From Oceanisphaera avium (lineage in GTDB: Bacteria > Pseudomonadota > Gammaproteobacteria > Enterobacterales > Aeromonadaceae), in the NCBI RefSeq assembly GCF_002157875.1, contig NZ_CP021376.1:1532501-1596500 (forward strand): a stretch of DNA of 64,000 bases, read 5' to 3'. Shown one piece after another: positions 23,562 through 32,998 of the stretch (position 1 is the stretch's first letter; each line of letters starts with the position of its first letter). A model generated the notes under the pieces. That model was not told the origin of the DNA. It searched no databases and worked only from the letters and a program-made list of their open reading frames with translations. The position numbers and the translations under genes are program-made.

Positions 23562-25392
23562 GATCCCACCTATCTAATTGTTGTTCTAACGCTAACGGCT
23601 GTAAAAAATGGGCCATAGTCTCAGGGGCTCCTTTGGCTAAGCACGCTTGTAGCTCTAACCACAAGGCATGGGCTTGTACTAAGCTCCACACTCGGCGCTG
23701 CATACCCTGTCTGCATAACCAGAGGCATAATTCCTGCCCCGACACTTGTTGTTCTAATTGTGCCAATAACTGCCCAAACAAGCGCGCTAAATCAGCGTGG
23801 CGCAGCGGCTGAGGCACTCGTGTCAAAATAATGGTGTCGCCATGCCCCTTTTTCAACTCCAAGCCAAGTTTTAATAATTGAGCTTGATGCGTTTCGACAC
23901 TCTCTAGCTGGCTCGCACTAAGTGCTAACCGTATGGGTAACAATAGCGGCTGAGAAGTTAGCCCTTGCTCCCACATCGCAAATAAAGCACAACCATCTAA
24001 GTAGGCGCGGGCTTGATTAAGCTCACATAGCCACAGCTGTTGTTGATGCCACACGACCAAGGCGCGCTCTTTCACTAATTGCAAGACACCGCCGTGTTCA
24101 TTATCCAACACGCGAAGTTCGCTACTTTGAGGCTGGGCATCCACAGCGGGAGCCAAGGTCGTTAATAAGCCATTAATCCCCTGCCACGTCTGCTCACTAA
24201 TATTACTGGGGCTTTGCTCTCGGGCGAAATGAGATCTCGCCGCGCCGCCATAGCCATGGCGAGGAGCCTGATATTCAAGGGGAGTTTCAGCCTCTTCTTT
24301 TGAAGTCACAGGAGTAACCGGCTCTGCAGCACTCTCGCTGACGTCATCTACAGGACTTGGCTCATCAAGCGTTTGGCCTGAAGAAGAAGCGCTTATCGCC
24401 TGCTCCAGCGCTTGGGCTAATACTTGATAAATAAAGTCATGCACTAATCTGGCTTGCTGAAACCGCACTTCGTGTTTTGCCGGATGAACATTCACATCCA
24501 CTTCAGCGGGATCCAGCTCCAGATATAAAACAAAGGCACCATGAGTGTCAGGCGCTAATCGCTCACCGTACGCTTGGCGAATGGCATGATTTAGCAATTT
24601 ATCACGCATCATGCGCCCATTAACGTAAGTATATTGCACATCTGGCTGTGCTCTCGCCCCACTGGGTAAAACCCACCAGCCCCACAACCGCAGACCATTA
24701 TGCTCACACTCCACTTTAAGGGCTGCTTGCATAAATGCGCTGCCACAGATGGCACTTAATCGTTTATCTTGTTGAGAAGGTAAGCGAGCTGCGCGATATT
24801 GGCGTACTTGTTTGCCGTTATGGCGCAAGACCCAATCTACATCAAAGCGGCTTAGCGCGATCCGGCGCACCACTTCATCAATATGGCCAAACTCGGTTTT
24901 ATCGGTGCGCATAAACTTGCGCCGAGCGGGGGTATTAAAAAATAAGTCTTGTACTTCAAGCGTGGTACCCGTGGGATGAGAAGCCGGCACCAGTTTTACG
25001 TCCATGTCTCGCCCTTGTGCCATGGCTTGCCAGGCTTCACTTTGGGCGGCAGGTTTTGAGGTCAGTGTTAAGCGGGCCACCGAGCTAATAGAGGCTAAGG
25101 CTTCACCACGAAAGCCCAAGCTCATAATAGACTCCAGATCTTCTAGCGTACTGACTTTAGAAGTGGCGTGGCGAGAGAGCGCCAGCGCCAACTCGTCTTT
25201 AGCAATACCTTGGCCATTATCACGAATGCGAATAAGCTTAGCGCCGCCCTTTTCAATATCAATTTCTATACGACTCGCGCCCGCATCTAAGCTATTTTCA
25301 ATTAGCTCTTTAACTACCGAGGCGGGGCGCTCCACCACTTCGCCTGCCGCAATTTGGTTGGCAAGGCGCGCCGGCAAGATCTGGATGGCCAT
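23551..25392 (-). CDS. mutL: DNA mismatch repair protein MutL
   Basis: ATP-dependent matchmaker between MutS and MutH/UvrD. From the ATG at 25392 the protein is 613 aa (E. coli 615). GHKL ATPase motifs are clear: [14 protein letters not shown], and [10 protein letters not shown] near residue 95. A variable acidic/Ser-rich linker spans about 340-400 and a dimerisation domain follows. An upstream in-frame start would add 15 unlike residues; the chosen ATG has GGGAG 5 bases upstream. It abuts amiB with 1 base between them. Confidence 0.96.
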
Positions 25393-25393
25393 G

Positions 25394-26713
25394 CTAACTC
25401 CCTGGAATATCCAACACTTGCCCAACTCGTACCACATCGCTTTGCATGCTGTTATAGCCTTTTAACCGCGTGAGACTAACGCCATAGCGCTGGGCGATTA
25501 GGGACAAGCTTTCACCGCTACGCACCGTATGCTTTTGTGGCTTGCCTGCGGCTTTATTCGCCATCATGGTGCCACTTGGCGGGTTTTGCTGGTAATAAGA
25601 CTTAACGCCATTAAACACCGCTTGCGCTACTTTTTGCTGATGGGCCGGCGTTAGTAATAATCGCTCTTCTTCGGGGTTAGAAATAAAACCAGCTTCTATT
25701 AATAACGACGGAATATCCGGGGATTTAAGCACCGCCAGACTGGCATGCTCGGGCTTAGCTTTGTGTAAGCGCACCACCTTGCCCATGGCTGTTAAAATAT
25801 GTTCACTAATGGCATAGCTATCCGCCCGAGATTTATCCATCGATAAGTCAAGAAAGGTACGCGTTAAATAAGGGTTACCATCGGTTTGAGAGATCACCTC
25901 CCCTACGCCACCTAAAAGCTCCGATTGGCGCTCTTGTTTTTCTAACCAACCAGCCATTTCTCGATTCGCGCGATTAGAAGATAATACCCACACCGAGGCT
26001 CCCCGTGGCCCGCTATTGGCCACACTATCCGCATGAATAGACAGTAAAAGGTCAGCACGCCCACGACGAGCGATCTCAGAGCGCTGATTAAGATTTACAT
26101 AATAATCACCGGTGCGCGTCATGACCGCGCGCATGCCCGGCTCTTTATTAATTAAGTCGGCGAGGCGGCGAGAAATCGCCAAGGTGACATGTTTTTCATG
26201 ATTTTTCTTAGGGCCTATGGCGCCAGGATCTTCACCGCCGTGGCCTGCATCAATAGCAATAACCACTTCTTTTTGTCCCTGAGGCGCCACCTTATGCAGT
26301 ACCTGCTGTTGTGCAGGGGCACGAGTCGCATCCTGATAAGGCAAGTCGATGACTAAGCGATGGCCATAATCTCCCGCAGGCGTAAGTGGAAACACCACCG
26401 GTTGACTGGCACTTTTCAGTTCAAAAACTAAACGATAATTGCTGGGAGCGGTAGGTTTGCTATCACGAATTTTAGTGATGAGCTCACTTTTATTATTGAT
26501 AGCGCTAAATTGCACCTGATTTTGGGTTTGTTGTAAGTCCACCACTAACCGATGAGGGTCTTGCAGCATAAAATATTGATAATTGGGCCCGGCACTCATG
26601 TCGAGTACGATGCGCGTATTATCTGGCGAGGGCCAGACACGAATGCTTTCTATCTGATTTGCCCAGGCAGACACACTGCAGCAAAAACACAAGAGGATGA
26701 GGATCGCCTTCAC
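25394..26713 (-). CDS. amiB: N-acetylmuramoyl-L-alanine amidase AmiB (AMIN + Amidase_3 + LysM)
   Basis: Periplasmic zinc amidase that splits septal peptidoglycan at division. The 439-aa protein has a signal peptide, an AMIN domain (about 20-120) for septal targeting and an Amidase_3 domain starting [16 protein letters not shown] (about 153-168), with the zinc ligands in AGHGG and SIHAD. A single C-terminal LysM repeat spans about 393-437. In this family activity is held back by an autoinhibitory helix and released by EnvC. It overlaps tsaE by 4 bases. Confidence 0.95.
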   Translation of the reverse strand: MKAILILLCFCCSVSAWANQIESIRVWPSPDNTRIVLDMSAGPNYQYFMLQDPHRLVVDLQQTQNQVQFSAINNKSELITKIRDSKPTAPSNYRLVFELKSASQPVVFPLTPAGDYGHRLVIDLPYQDATRAPAQQQVLHKVAPQGQKEVVIAIDAGHGGEDPGAIGPKKNHEKHVTLAISRRLADLINKEPGMRAVMTRTGDYYVNLNQRSEIARRGRADLLLSIHADSVANSGPRGASVWVLSSNRANREMAGWLEKQERQSELLGGVGEVISQTDGNPYLTRTFLDLSMDKSRADSYAISEHILTAMGKVVRLHKAKPEHASLAVLKSPDIPSLLIEAGFISNPEEERLLLTPAHQQKVAQAVFNGVKSYYQQNPPSGTMMANKAAGKPQKHTVRSGESLSLIAQRYGVSLTRLKGYNSMQSDVVRVGQVLDIPGS

Positions 26714-27177
26714 GCTGATAATTTCTCCAATAACGCAACCCCAATCGGAGTATTAGCCAACAACAGAGCCTGGCGGGCCAGAGCATCATAAGACAAAGTA
26801 ATTTCGATATCAGCGCTTGGCAATAAGCCATGCCCGCGCTCAGGCCATTCCACCAAACACAGACTATTAGGCGTAAAGTAATCGCGAATGCCCATAAATT
26901 CTAGCTCTTCAGGATCGCTAAGACGATATAAATCAAAGTGGTATACCTGCCAAGCGGCCACTTGATAGGGCTCCACTAGGGTATAAGTGGGGCTTTTTAC
27001 GTTGCCCTTATGGCCCAGTGCTTGGATCACGCCACGGCTAAGCGTGGTTTTACCCGCGCCAAGGTCTCCGTGTAAAAATATCACCGTGGCTTGATTGAAG
27101 GACTGAGCCAGTTTTTGTCCCAGCGCTAGCGTTTGTGCTTCGTCAGCAAGCGCTATGTGTAGCTGATTATTCGTCAT
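26710..27177 (-). CDS. tsaE: tRNA threonylcarbamoyladenosine (t6A) ATPase subunit TsaE
   Basis: ATPase that works with TsaB/TsaD to make t6A37 in ANN-reading tRNAs. From the ATG at 27177 it is 155 aa (E. coli 153). It shows [29 protein letters not shown] and EELEFMG. In-frame ATG codons at 27192 and 27186 are alternatives with no better ribosome site. The start lies inside the nnrD 3' end. Confidence 0.95.
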   Translation of the reverse strand: MTNNQLHIALADEAQTLALGQKLAQSFNQATVIFLHGDLGAGKTTLSRGVIQALGHKGNVKSPTYTLVEPYQVAAWQVYHFDLYRLSDPEELEFMGIRDYFTPNSLCLVEWPERGHGLLPSADIEITLSYDALARQALLLANTPIGVALLEKLSA

Positions 27178-28690
27178 ATTCTTCATCTTCATTAAGTAGG
27201 CATCTAAGAGGGAGCAATAAGTCTGAAGCTAATAAGCCACGCTTTCCCTCCCTCGCTGCTCTATCTGCGGCAATGGCATGTAAACACACCCCAAGTGACG
27301 CCGCTGTAAAGGTGCTTAACCCTTGAGCCAGTAAGGCGGCGATGATACCAGATAACAGGTCCCCCATCCCACCCGAGGCCATGCCATTATTACCATAATG
27401 ACATACTCTCACTTGCTGCTCATCAGCCACCAGCGTGCCTGCGCCTTTTAATACCACGACTCCTCCATATTTAGATTGCAAAGTGCGCACTGCACGTAAG
27501 CGATCCGCTTCTATTTCAGCTACGGTACACTGTAACAATCGCGCCGCTTCTCCAGAGTGAGGAGTGAGCACCCACTCTTGTTTAATGGCGCTAGTAGCGT
27601 GCGCTAACCGCGGATTCTGAGCAAGCCACCACAAAGCATCTGCATCGATCACCATAGGCGCTGTATTGTGCTGTAAGGCACATTGATACAAAGCAAACGC
27701 CCAGTCATCTCTGCCTAACCCTGGCCCAAGCACCATACAAGAAGGCCATTGCCAGTCATTAAAATCAGGAAAGCGAGCTGTCATTAGCTCAGGGCGCCCT
27801 AAATTTAAGCTAAATTGATGCTCTTTATGGCTCAACAAACGTACCAACCCCGCACCACAACGCAGCGCCCCTTCGCCCGCTAGACGAATAGCCCCGCTCA
27901 TGCCTAAATTTCCACCCACCGCCAATACTCGCCCTGCTTCTCCTTTATGAGCAGCCACACGGCGTGAGGGCAATAACGGGCGCAATGCAGACCAATGCAT
28001 TACCTGCGCAGCACTCGTTAAAAATTGAGCATGATGACTTAGCGCGGATTCAATATTTAATGATGCTAATAACACGCGCCCCGCCACATCGGGACCCCGA
28101 CCCGTCAAGAGACCAAGTTTTAGGCCTATCATGCACACCGTGATATTGGCTTGTACAGCAACAGTGGCAATATGGCCGGTATTACTCTCCAACCCTGAGG
28201 GAATATCAATGGCTAGCACCGGAGTCTTTAACTGAGTGTGAGCGTGATTAATAAGACTAATTGCTTGGGCATAGGCGGGGCGAAGCACACCTTTAAAGCC
28301 AATCCCTAGCAGCGCATCAATAATAAGATCAGGCTCTTTGTCAGACTGCAGTGCACTGAGCTCAGAAATAGTGCCGCCTGCCTCAAGATAAGCGTGGCGC
28401 GCCTGAGCTGCTTCATCGCTTTGGCGCGTTTCATCCCCAACTTGTACCAGCGTTACCTTAATGCCCGCCGCATGCGCTAAGCGCGCCACTATATAACCGT
28501 CGCCGCCATTATTACCGCTTCCCGTCATTACCCACCAATGCTGAGCGTGAGGCCAAGAAGCATGAGCTTGGTGAAACACCGCTAAGCCGGCACGCGCCAT
28601 TAGCTCCATCATGCTCACACCCGCTTGCTTGGCAGCCTGGTATTCTAAGGTGCGGATCTGCTCCGAGTGCCACACCGATTGTGTTAGCAT
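27167..28690 (-). CDS. nnrD: Bifunctional NAD(P)H-hydrate epimerase / ADP-dependent dehydratase NnrD
   Basis: Repairs hydrated NAD(P)H: the N-terminal half epimerises NAD(P)HX and the C-terminal half dehydrates the S form using ADP. The protein is about 507 aa. The epimerase domain has [10 protein letters not shown], and the kinase-like dehydratase domain has GGNLGMSGA and [14 protein letters not shown]. Starts at 28753, 28714 and 28690 are in frame. I chose 28690 because [13 protein letters not shown] aligns with other family N termini and the longer forms run into the divergent queG start. Confidence 0.9.
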   Translation of the reverse strand: MLTQSVWHSEQIRTLEYQAAKQAGVSMMELMARAGLAVFHQAHASWPHAQHWWVMTGSGNNGGDGYIVARLAHAAGIKVTLVQVGDETRQSDEAAQARHAYLEAGGTISELSALQSDKEPDLIIDALLGIGFKGVLRPAYAQAISLINHAHTQLKTPVLAIDIPSGLESNTGHIATVAVQANITVCMIGLKLGLLTGRGPDVAGRVLLASLNIESALSHHAQFLTSAAQVMHWSALRPLLPSRRVAAHKGEAGRVLAVGGNLGMSGAIRLAGEGALRCGAGLVRLLSHKEHQFSLNLGRPELMTARFPDFNDWQWPSCMVLGPGLGRDDWAFALYQCALQHNTAPMVIDADALWWLAQNPRLAHATSAIKQEWVLTPHSGEAARLLQCTVAEIEADRLRAVRTLQSKYGGVVVLKGAGTLVADEQQVRVCHYGNNGMASGGMGDLLSGIIAALLAQGLSTFTAASLGVCLHAIAADRAAREGKRGLLASDLLLPLRCLLNEDEEYDE

Positions 28691-28734
28691 GTGGGACTTT
28701 TCTAGTTTAATCATATCCAAGAAAGCTTCTATCC

Positions 28735-29880
28735 ATGACCGACTTCGAGACATTAGCGCACAATATCAAGCTCTGGGCAGCAGAGCTAGGCTTTAGCCAA
28801 GTAGGTATTAGTGATACCAATCTCAGTGAGCATGAGCCCGCTTTGGCCGATTGGCTTGCTAAAGGTCATCATGGAGAGATGGAGTATATGGCGCGCCACG
28901 GCATGATGCGCGCGCGCCCTCAAGAGCTATTGCCCGGCACATTAAGAGTGATTTCGGTGCGGCTCAATTATATGCCAGAGCATGCCGCCATTGCCCATGT
29001 GCTAAGCCAGCCGGATTTAGGTTACATTAGCCGTTACGCACTGGGGCGCGATTACCATAAATTGATGCGCCAGCGTTTAAAAAAACTAGCCGACCGTATT
29101 GAGCAAGCCGCTCATGAATTAGTCGCGCGCCCTTTTGTAGACTCGGCGCCGGTATTAGAGCGTCCACTGGCCGCTAAGGCGGGATTAGGCTGGGTGGGTA
29201 AACACTCGTTACTGATTAATCAGCAACAAGGCTCTTTTTTCTTTCTGGGTGAATTATTAGTTAATCTGCCTTTACCGATCGACGCGCCAGTCGCCGAGGG
29301 CTGCGGACAATGTGTGGCTTGTATTACCGCTTGTCCCACTGGCGCCATCGTTGCGCCTTATGTGGTAGATGCTCGGCGCTGTATTTCTTATCTCACCATA
29401 GAGCAAGACGGCCCCATTCCGTTAGCGCTACGTCCCTTAATGGGAAATCGTATTTATGGCTGTGATGACTGCCAGCTTATTTGCCCGTGGAATAAATTTA
29501 CTAATGCCAGTCAAGAAGCCGACTTTGCTGCGCGCGATAATCTGCATGCCCCTGAATTGCTAGCGTTATTTGCGTGGAGTGAGGAATATTTTCTTACACA
29601 AACCCAAGGCAGTCCTATTCGCCGTATTGGCCACCGCCGTTGGTTACGTAATATTGCAGTCGCACTAGGGAATGCGCCCGTGAGTCCCAGTATTATCTTG
29701 GCTCTAGAAGAAAAGTTAAGCCAACCTGCATTAGATGCCATGGTACGCGAGCATGTGGAATGGGCACTCGCTCAGCAACAAGGTGCGCTTAACCCACCAC
29801 AGCGAAAAACGCAGCGCTTGATCCGGGCTGTAGATAAAGGCATGTCAGCTCACGCTCGCTTAAGCCAACCTAAGCCGTAA
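28735..29880 (+). CDS. queG: Epoxyqueuosine reductase QueG
   Basis: Cobalamin-dependent iron-sulfur enzyme for the last step of queuosine synthesis in tRNAs with GUN anticodons. The 381-aa protein has the family motif VRLNYMPE, two ferredoxin-type cysteine clusters (CGQCVACITACPTG near 190 and CDDCQLICPWN near 243) and a C-terminal HEAT-like region. It is divergent from nnrD, as in E. coli. Confidence 0.96.
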   Translation: MTDFETLAHNIKLWAAELGFSQVGISDTNLSEHEPALADWLAKGHHGEMEYMARHGMMRARPQELLPGTLRVISVRLNYMPEHAAIAHVLSQPDLGYISRYALGRDYHKLMRQRLKKLADRIEQAAHELVARPFVDSAPVLERPLAAKAGLGWVGKHSLLINQQQGSFFFLGELLVNLPLPIDAPVAEGCGQCVACITACPTGAIVAPYVVDARRCISYLTIEQDGPIPLALRPLMGNRIYGCDDCQLICPWNKFTNASQEADFAARDNLHAPELLALFAWSEEYFLTQTQGSPIRRIGHRRWLRNIAVALGNAPVSPSIILALEEKLSQPALDAMVREHVEWALAQQQGALNPPQRKTQRLIRAVDKGMSAHARLSQPKP

Positions 29881-29950
29881 ATTTACAGCTCGACAAGTGC
29901 GCCCTCGCCGTCCATCTTTAACTTGTAAGTTTTAGTCATAGGAGCGGCCA

Positions 29951-30241
29951 ATGTCTTTTCACTTAGCACAACGCACACTTTATACTTTACTATGCGACTA
30001 CATAGCACAACACGGTTCTGAACTGGTAAATAATCCTGCACTTAAGGCGGCACTACAAGATATTGAAGCCTTAATTGATTTTTCTTTATACCAAGAAGAT
30101 ATTGCCGTAGATGCCGATGCCGCTTTGCGAGTGAGTAAAGTAGGCTTAGCCTGGCTTGACTACGCAGCTGCGCACCCTAATCACCCTCAAGGCTATGCCT
30201 CTCAGGCAAAACAACAACTCGAAAGCACGGCACAAAATTAG
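29951..30241 (+). CDS. Small conserved-looking hypothetical protein, 96 aa
   Basis: I do not recognise a family. The 96-aa product is predicted mostly helical and mildly acidic, with no signal peptide, membrane segment or cysteine-based metal site. AGGAG lies 6 bases before the ATG, which supports real translation. It sits alone between queG and the terminator of the tRNA-Gly array, in the same direction as queG but 70 bases away. Confidence 0.6.
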   Translation: MSFHLAQRTLYTLLCDYIAQHGSELVNNPALKAALQDIEALIDFSLYQEDIAVDADAALRVSKVGLAWLDYAAAHPNHPQGYASQAKQQLESTAQN

Positions 30242-30282
30242 CGTTTAACCATAACTCTCGCATGGCTTAGTATTACAGCCAT

Positions 30283-30312
30283 AAAAAAACCGACCATAAG
30301 GTCGGTTTTTTT
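30283..30312. terminator. Terminator of the tRNA-Gly array and of the 96-aa gene
   Basis: An 11-bp stem (AAAAACCGACC with GGTCGGTTTTT, loop ATAA) flanked by A- and T-runs on both sides works in both directions. It closes the minus-strand tRNA transcript 5 bases after the last tRNA and the plus-strand 96-aa gene. Confidence 0.9.
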
Positions 30313-30316
30313 AATG

Positions 30317-30392
30317 TGGAGCGGGAAACGAGATTCGAACTCGCGACCCCAACCTTGGCAAGGTTGTGCTCTACCAGCTGAGCTATTCCCGC
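30317..30392 (-). tRNA. tRNA-Gly(GCC), array copy 1 (last transcribed)
   Basis: A 76-base cloverleaf that includes the encoded CCA. Acceptor GCGGGAA pairs with TTCCCGC, the D arm is GCTCAGCTGGTAGAGC, the anticodon loop is TTGCCAA (anticodon GCC) and the T loop is TTCGAAT. The body differs from E. coli tRNA-Gly3 at few positions. It is identical to the other four intact copies. E. coli also has glyV-glyX-glyY tRNA genes between orn and queG. Confidence 0.98.
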
Positions 30393-30446
30393 TAAACTTA
30401 CTTTTAACTTTCTACGCCCACGTTCTGGTAACGCTTGCGTTTAATT

Positions 30447-30522
30447 TGGAGCGGGAAACGAGATTCGAACTCGCGACCCCAACCTTGGCAAGGTTGTGCT
30501 CTACCAGCTGAGCTATTCCCGC
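30447..30522 (-). tRNA. tRNA-Gly(GCC), array copy 2
   Basis: Identical 76-base tRNA-Gly(GCC) with encoded CCA. It is separated from copy 1 by a 54-base spacer that is nearly the same as the other spacers (they differ at a few bases around ACGCCCACG and at the CTTGCGT end), showing tandem duplication of a 130-base unit. Confidence 0.98.
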
Positions 30523-30576
30523 TAAACTTACTTTTAACTTTTTACACCCACGTTCTGGTAACGCTTGTATTTAATT

Positions 30577-30652
30577 TGGAGCGGGAAACGAGATTCGAAC
30601 TCGCGACCCCAACCTTGGCAAGGTTGTGCTCTACCAGCTGAGCTATTCCCGC
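30577..30652 (-). tRNA. tRNA-Gly(GCC), array copy 3
   Basis: Identical 76-base tRNA-Gly(GCC) with encoded CCA, in the same 130-base repeat unit as copies 1, 2 and 4. Confidence 0.98.
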
Positions 30653-30706
30653 TAAACTTACTTTTAACTTTCTACGCCCACGTTCTGGTAACGCTTGCAT
30701 TTAATT

Positions 30707-30782
30707 TGGAGCGGGAAACGAGATTCGAACTCGCGACCCCAACCTTGGCAAGGTTGTGCTCTACCAGCTGAGCTATTCCCGC
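30707..30782 (-). tRNA. tRNA-Gly(GCC), array copy 4
   Basis: Identical 76-base tRNA-Gly(GCC) with encoded CCA. On its 5' (right) side the leader differs from copies 1-3: it is preceded by TAATTATTACTTAGT (plus-strand reading) and then by a degenerate tRNA-like element. Confidence 0.98.
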
Positions 30783-30811
30783 TAATTATTACTTAGTATA
30801 ATTTTGCAAAA

Positions 30812-30872
30812 GTCGCGGCGACCCGTTATCAACTTCAGCAAGGTTATCTTCTACCCGCTGAGCTATTCCCGC
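30812..30872 (-). pseudogene. Degenerate tRNA-Gly-like element 1
   Basis: On the minus strand it starts with GCGGGAATAGCTCAGC, the exact 5' acceptor and start of the D arm of the neighbouring tRNAs. It then diverges: anticodon loop TTGCTGA instead of TTGCCAA, one C-A mismatch in the anticodon stem, and a 3' half replaced by GGTCGCCGCGAC with no 3' acceptor strand or CCA. It cannot form a normal acceptor stem, so it is not a standard tRNA. A sister element lies at 31035-31096. Confidence 0.8.
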
Positions 30873-30930
30873 AAAACTACTTAACTTTCTTAACACTCAA
30901 TATCGCTTTGCTAGCAATATTGTCTTAATT

Positions 30931-31006
30931 TGGAGCGGGAAACGAGATTCGAACTCGCGACCCCAACCTTGGCAAGGTTGTGCTCTACCAGCTGAGCTAT
31001 TCCCGC
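30931..31006 (-). tRNA. tRNA-Gly(GCC), array copy 5 (first intact copy transcribed)
   Basis: Identical 76-base tRNA-Gly(GCC) with encoded CCA. It is preceded, in transcription order, by degenerate element 2 and the same TAATTATTACTTAGT-type junction seen at copy 4, so element plus tRNA were duplicated together. Confidence 0.98.
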
Positions 31007-31034
31007 TAATTATTACTTAGTGCGTATTTGCAGT

Positions 31035-31096
31035 GGTCGCGGCGACCCATTATCAACTTCAGCAAAGTTATCTTCTACCCGCTAAGTTATTCCCGC
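31035..31096 (-). pseudogene. Degenerate tRNA-Gly-like element 2
   Basis: Sister of the element at 30812-30872, differing at only a few bases. On the minus strand it begins GCGGGAATAACTTAGC, so the D-arm start has also changed. Its anticodon stem is fully paired (TAACT with AGTTG, allowing one T-G) around the loop TTGCTGA. The 3' part forms the short hairpin GGTCG-CCG-CGACC and lacks an acceptor 3' strand. It is the first tRNA-like segment after the array promoter. Confidence 0.8.
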
Positions 31097-31168
31097 AAAT
31101 AATCTAGTCACTATATTCTTAATATGTCGCAGACCAATGAAATAATTACCAGTGGCTACGGGATGCGA

Positions 31169-31196
31169 ATTATACGAGCGCACTGTTTGAATGCAA
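31169..31196 (-). promoter_or_regulatory. Strong predicted sigma-70 promoter of the tRNA-Gly array
   Basis: On the minus strand: -35 TTGCAT (31191-31196), a 16-base spacer and a perfect -10 TATAAT (31169-31174), followed by the GC-containing discriminator TCGCATCCCG. This is the usual layout of stringently controlled stable-RNA promoters. It lies about 65 bases before the first tRNA-like element. Confidence 0.8.
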
Positions 31197-31269
31197 GTCC
31201 TTTTTCGGTGTTAGCTAACCGTTTGGCTACTTACTCGACAAATCCGCCCTTTTTGTTTAAATCTTGAGC

Positions 31270-31815
31270 CTATATTTTAAAAACTTGCTCTCGATAAAAT
31301 TGCATCTCACTGATCGACTCGCGAATATCGTCTAAGGCTTGATGGCTGCCTTGTTTTGTAAAGCGCTCCAATATGGCAGGTTGCCAGCGGCGAACCAACT
31401 CTTTCACGGTACTCACATCAATGCTGCGATAATGAAAAAACGCTTCTAACTCTGGCATATAGCGCACTAAAAATCGTCTATCTTGTCCAATAGTATTGCC
31501 ACATAAAGGCGAAGTTTGCTCGGGCACCCATTGTTTTAAAAAGGCTAAGGTTTGGGCCACGGCTGTGGCTTCATCCACTTTGCTAGCTTTAACGCGCGCC
31601 ACCAAGCCAGACTGGGTATGAGTATTGACATTCCACTCATCCATTTTCGCTAACTCATCTTCACTTTGATGAATCGCTAACACCGGCCCTTCAGCCAAAA
31701 TAGTTAACTCTTTATCGGTAACGATACTGGCGATTTCGATAATTTTATGTTGCTCCGGTTCAAGGCCAGTCATTTCTAAATCGATCCAAACCAAATTTTC
31801 TGCATGTAAGCTCAT
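31270..31815 (-). CDS. orn: Oligoribonuclease Orn
   Basis: 3'-to-5' exonuclease that degrades di- and short oligoribonucleotides, including pGpG from cyclic-di-GMP turnover. From the ATG at 31815 the protein is exactly 181 aa, as in E. coli. DEDD motifs are seen: WIDLEMTGL near the N terminus, [10 protein letters not shown] in the middle and [11 protein letters not shown] near the C terminus. The longer ORF starting at 31911 overlaps the divergent rsgA start and adds non-family residues, so I rejected it. Confidence 0.96.
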   Translation of the reverse strand: MSLHAENLVWIDLEMTGLEPEQHKIIEIASIVTDKELTILAEGPVLAIHQSEDELAKMDEWNVNTHTQSGLVARVKASKVDEATAVAQTLAFLKQWVPEQTSPLCGNTIGQDRRFLVRYMPELEAFFHYRSIDVSTVKELVRRWQPAILERFTKQGSHQALDDIRESISEMQFYREQVFKI

Positions 31816-31903
31816 ATTATCTCGCAAAGCACAGCGGTGAGAGGGACAAGTTGAAACAGGAAAGTGTATCATAGCAACTAATAAATGCAGGGTTAGGAAT
31901 AGC

Positions 31904-32941
31904 ATGACCAAGAAAAAAAAGCTCAGTAAAGGCCAAACTCGACGAGTACGAGATAATCACAGCGCGCGTCTTAAGCGCGAGGTTGCCGATACCATAGACG
32001 ATAGCCAATTAGGCCCACAGCAAGATGGACTGGTGATCAGTCGCTTTGGTCAACATGCGGACATAGAAGATAGTGAACAACACATTCACCGTTGCAACCT
32101 AAGACGCACCCTAGGCTCTTTGGTCACCGGCGACAAAGTCGCTTGGCGCCCAGGTATTGCCAGCGCTCAAGGCATCAGTGGGGTAGTTGAAGCCGTCCAT
32201 CCGCGCTCTACTGTGTTAACGCGTCCTGATTTTTATGACGGTGTTAAGCCAGTTGCGGCTAATATTGACCAAATTGTCTTGGTTTCTTCGGTATTGCCTG
32301 AGCTAAGTTGTCATGTGATTGACCGCTATTTAGTGGCCGCTGAAGATGTGGATATGCCGCCTATGATAGTGCTAAACAAAGTGGACTTGCTCAGTAGTAG
32401 CGAGCGCCAGCAGGCTGAGCAACTATTACAGCGTTATGTAGCTATTGGTTATCAGGTGCTTTATGTCAGTTGTGACACAGGTGAAGGACTCATAGAGCTA
32501 AAACAAGCTCTTAAAGACCGTACTAGTATCTTTGTCGGTCAATCTGGGGTTGGTAAGTCTTCGTTAGTGAATGCCGTAATGCCAGAAGTAGCGGCGCTCA
32601 CCGGCGCTGTTTCCGATAATTCAGGACTTGGTCAACACACCACCACGACGGCTCGTTTATATCATTTCCCCTCTGGCGGCTCGCTTATTGACTCGCCAGG
32701 GATCCGAGAGTTTTCTTTGTGGCACTTAGCTCCTGAGCGCGTGGCATGGTGCTTTAGAGAATTTAGAGACTACCTCGGAGGCTGTCGGTTTCGCGATTGT
32801 AAACACGGCACAGATCCCGGCTGCTTATTACAACAAGCAAGCACAGAGGGGCACATCCATGAGGACCGCCTAGCAAGCTATCACCGCATTATGGCAGCCA
32901 TGGCCGATAAGCCCACCCGCCATCATCCTAATTCATTATAA
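31904..32941 (+). CDS. rsgA: Ribosome small-subunit-dependent GTPase RsgA
   Basis: Circularly permuted GTPase that checks late 30S assembly. The 345-aa protein has a basic N terminus, an OB fold, permuted G motifs (NKVDLL before GQSGVGKSS, then DSPGIREF) and a C-terminal zinc-binding segment CRFRDCKH...C. It is divergent from orn and followed by psd, as in E. coli. Confidence 0.96.
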   Translation: MTKKKKLSKGQTRRVRDNHSARLKREVADTIDDSQLGPQQDGLVISRFGQHADIEDSEQHIHRCNLRRTLGSLVTGDKVAWRPGIASAQGISGVVEAVHPRSTVLTRPDFYDGVKPVAANIDQIVLVSSVLPELSCHVIDRYLVAAEDVDMPPMIVLNKVDLLSSSERQQAEQLLQRYVAIGYQVLYVSCDTGEGLIELKQALKDRTSIFVGQSGVGKSSLVNAVMPEVAALTGAVSDNSGLGQHTTTTARLYHFPSGGSLIDSPGIREFSLWHLAPERVAWCFREFRDYLGGCRFRDCKHGTDPGCLLQQASTEGHIHEDRLASYHRIMAAMADKPTRHHPNSL

Positions 32942-32998
32942 ATTACGCACTCTTGTTGCTTCATCTTTTGATGAAGCGTACTTTTCGGAAGCAAATAA

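Noticed and set aside
30314..30771. Three short reading frames (65-68 aa) with repeated SGKRDSNSRP-type peptides
   Set aside because: They are translations of the antisense strand of the tRNA-Gly genes, a well-known source of false proteins.
30317..31096. Regular repeats that could be mistaken for a CRISPR array
   Set aside because: The repeated unit is a complete tRNA-Gly gene and the spacers are near-identical, unlike CRISPR spacers. No cas genes are present.
31816..31911. N-terminal extension of orn
   Set aside because: The extra 32 codons overlap the divergent rsgA start and are unlike any Orn; the ATG at 31815 gives the exact family length.
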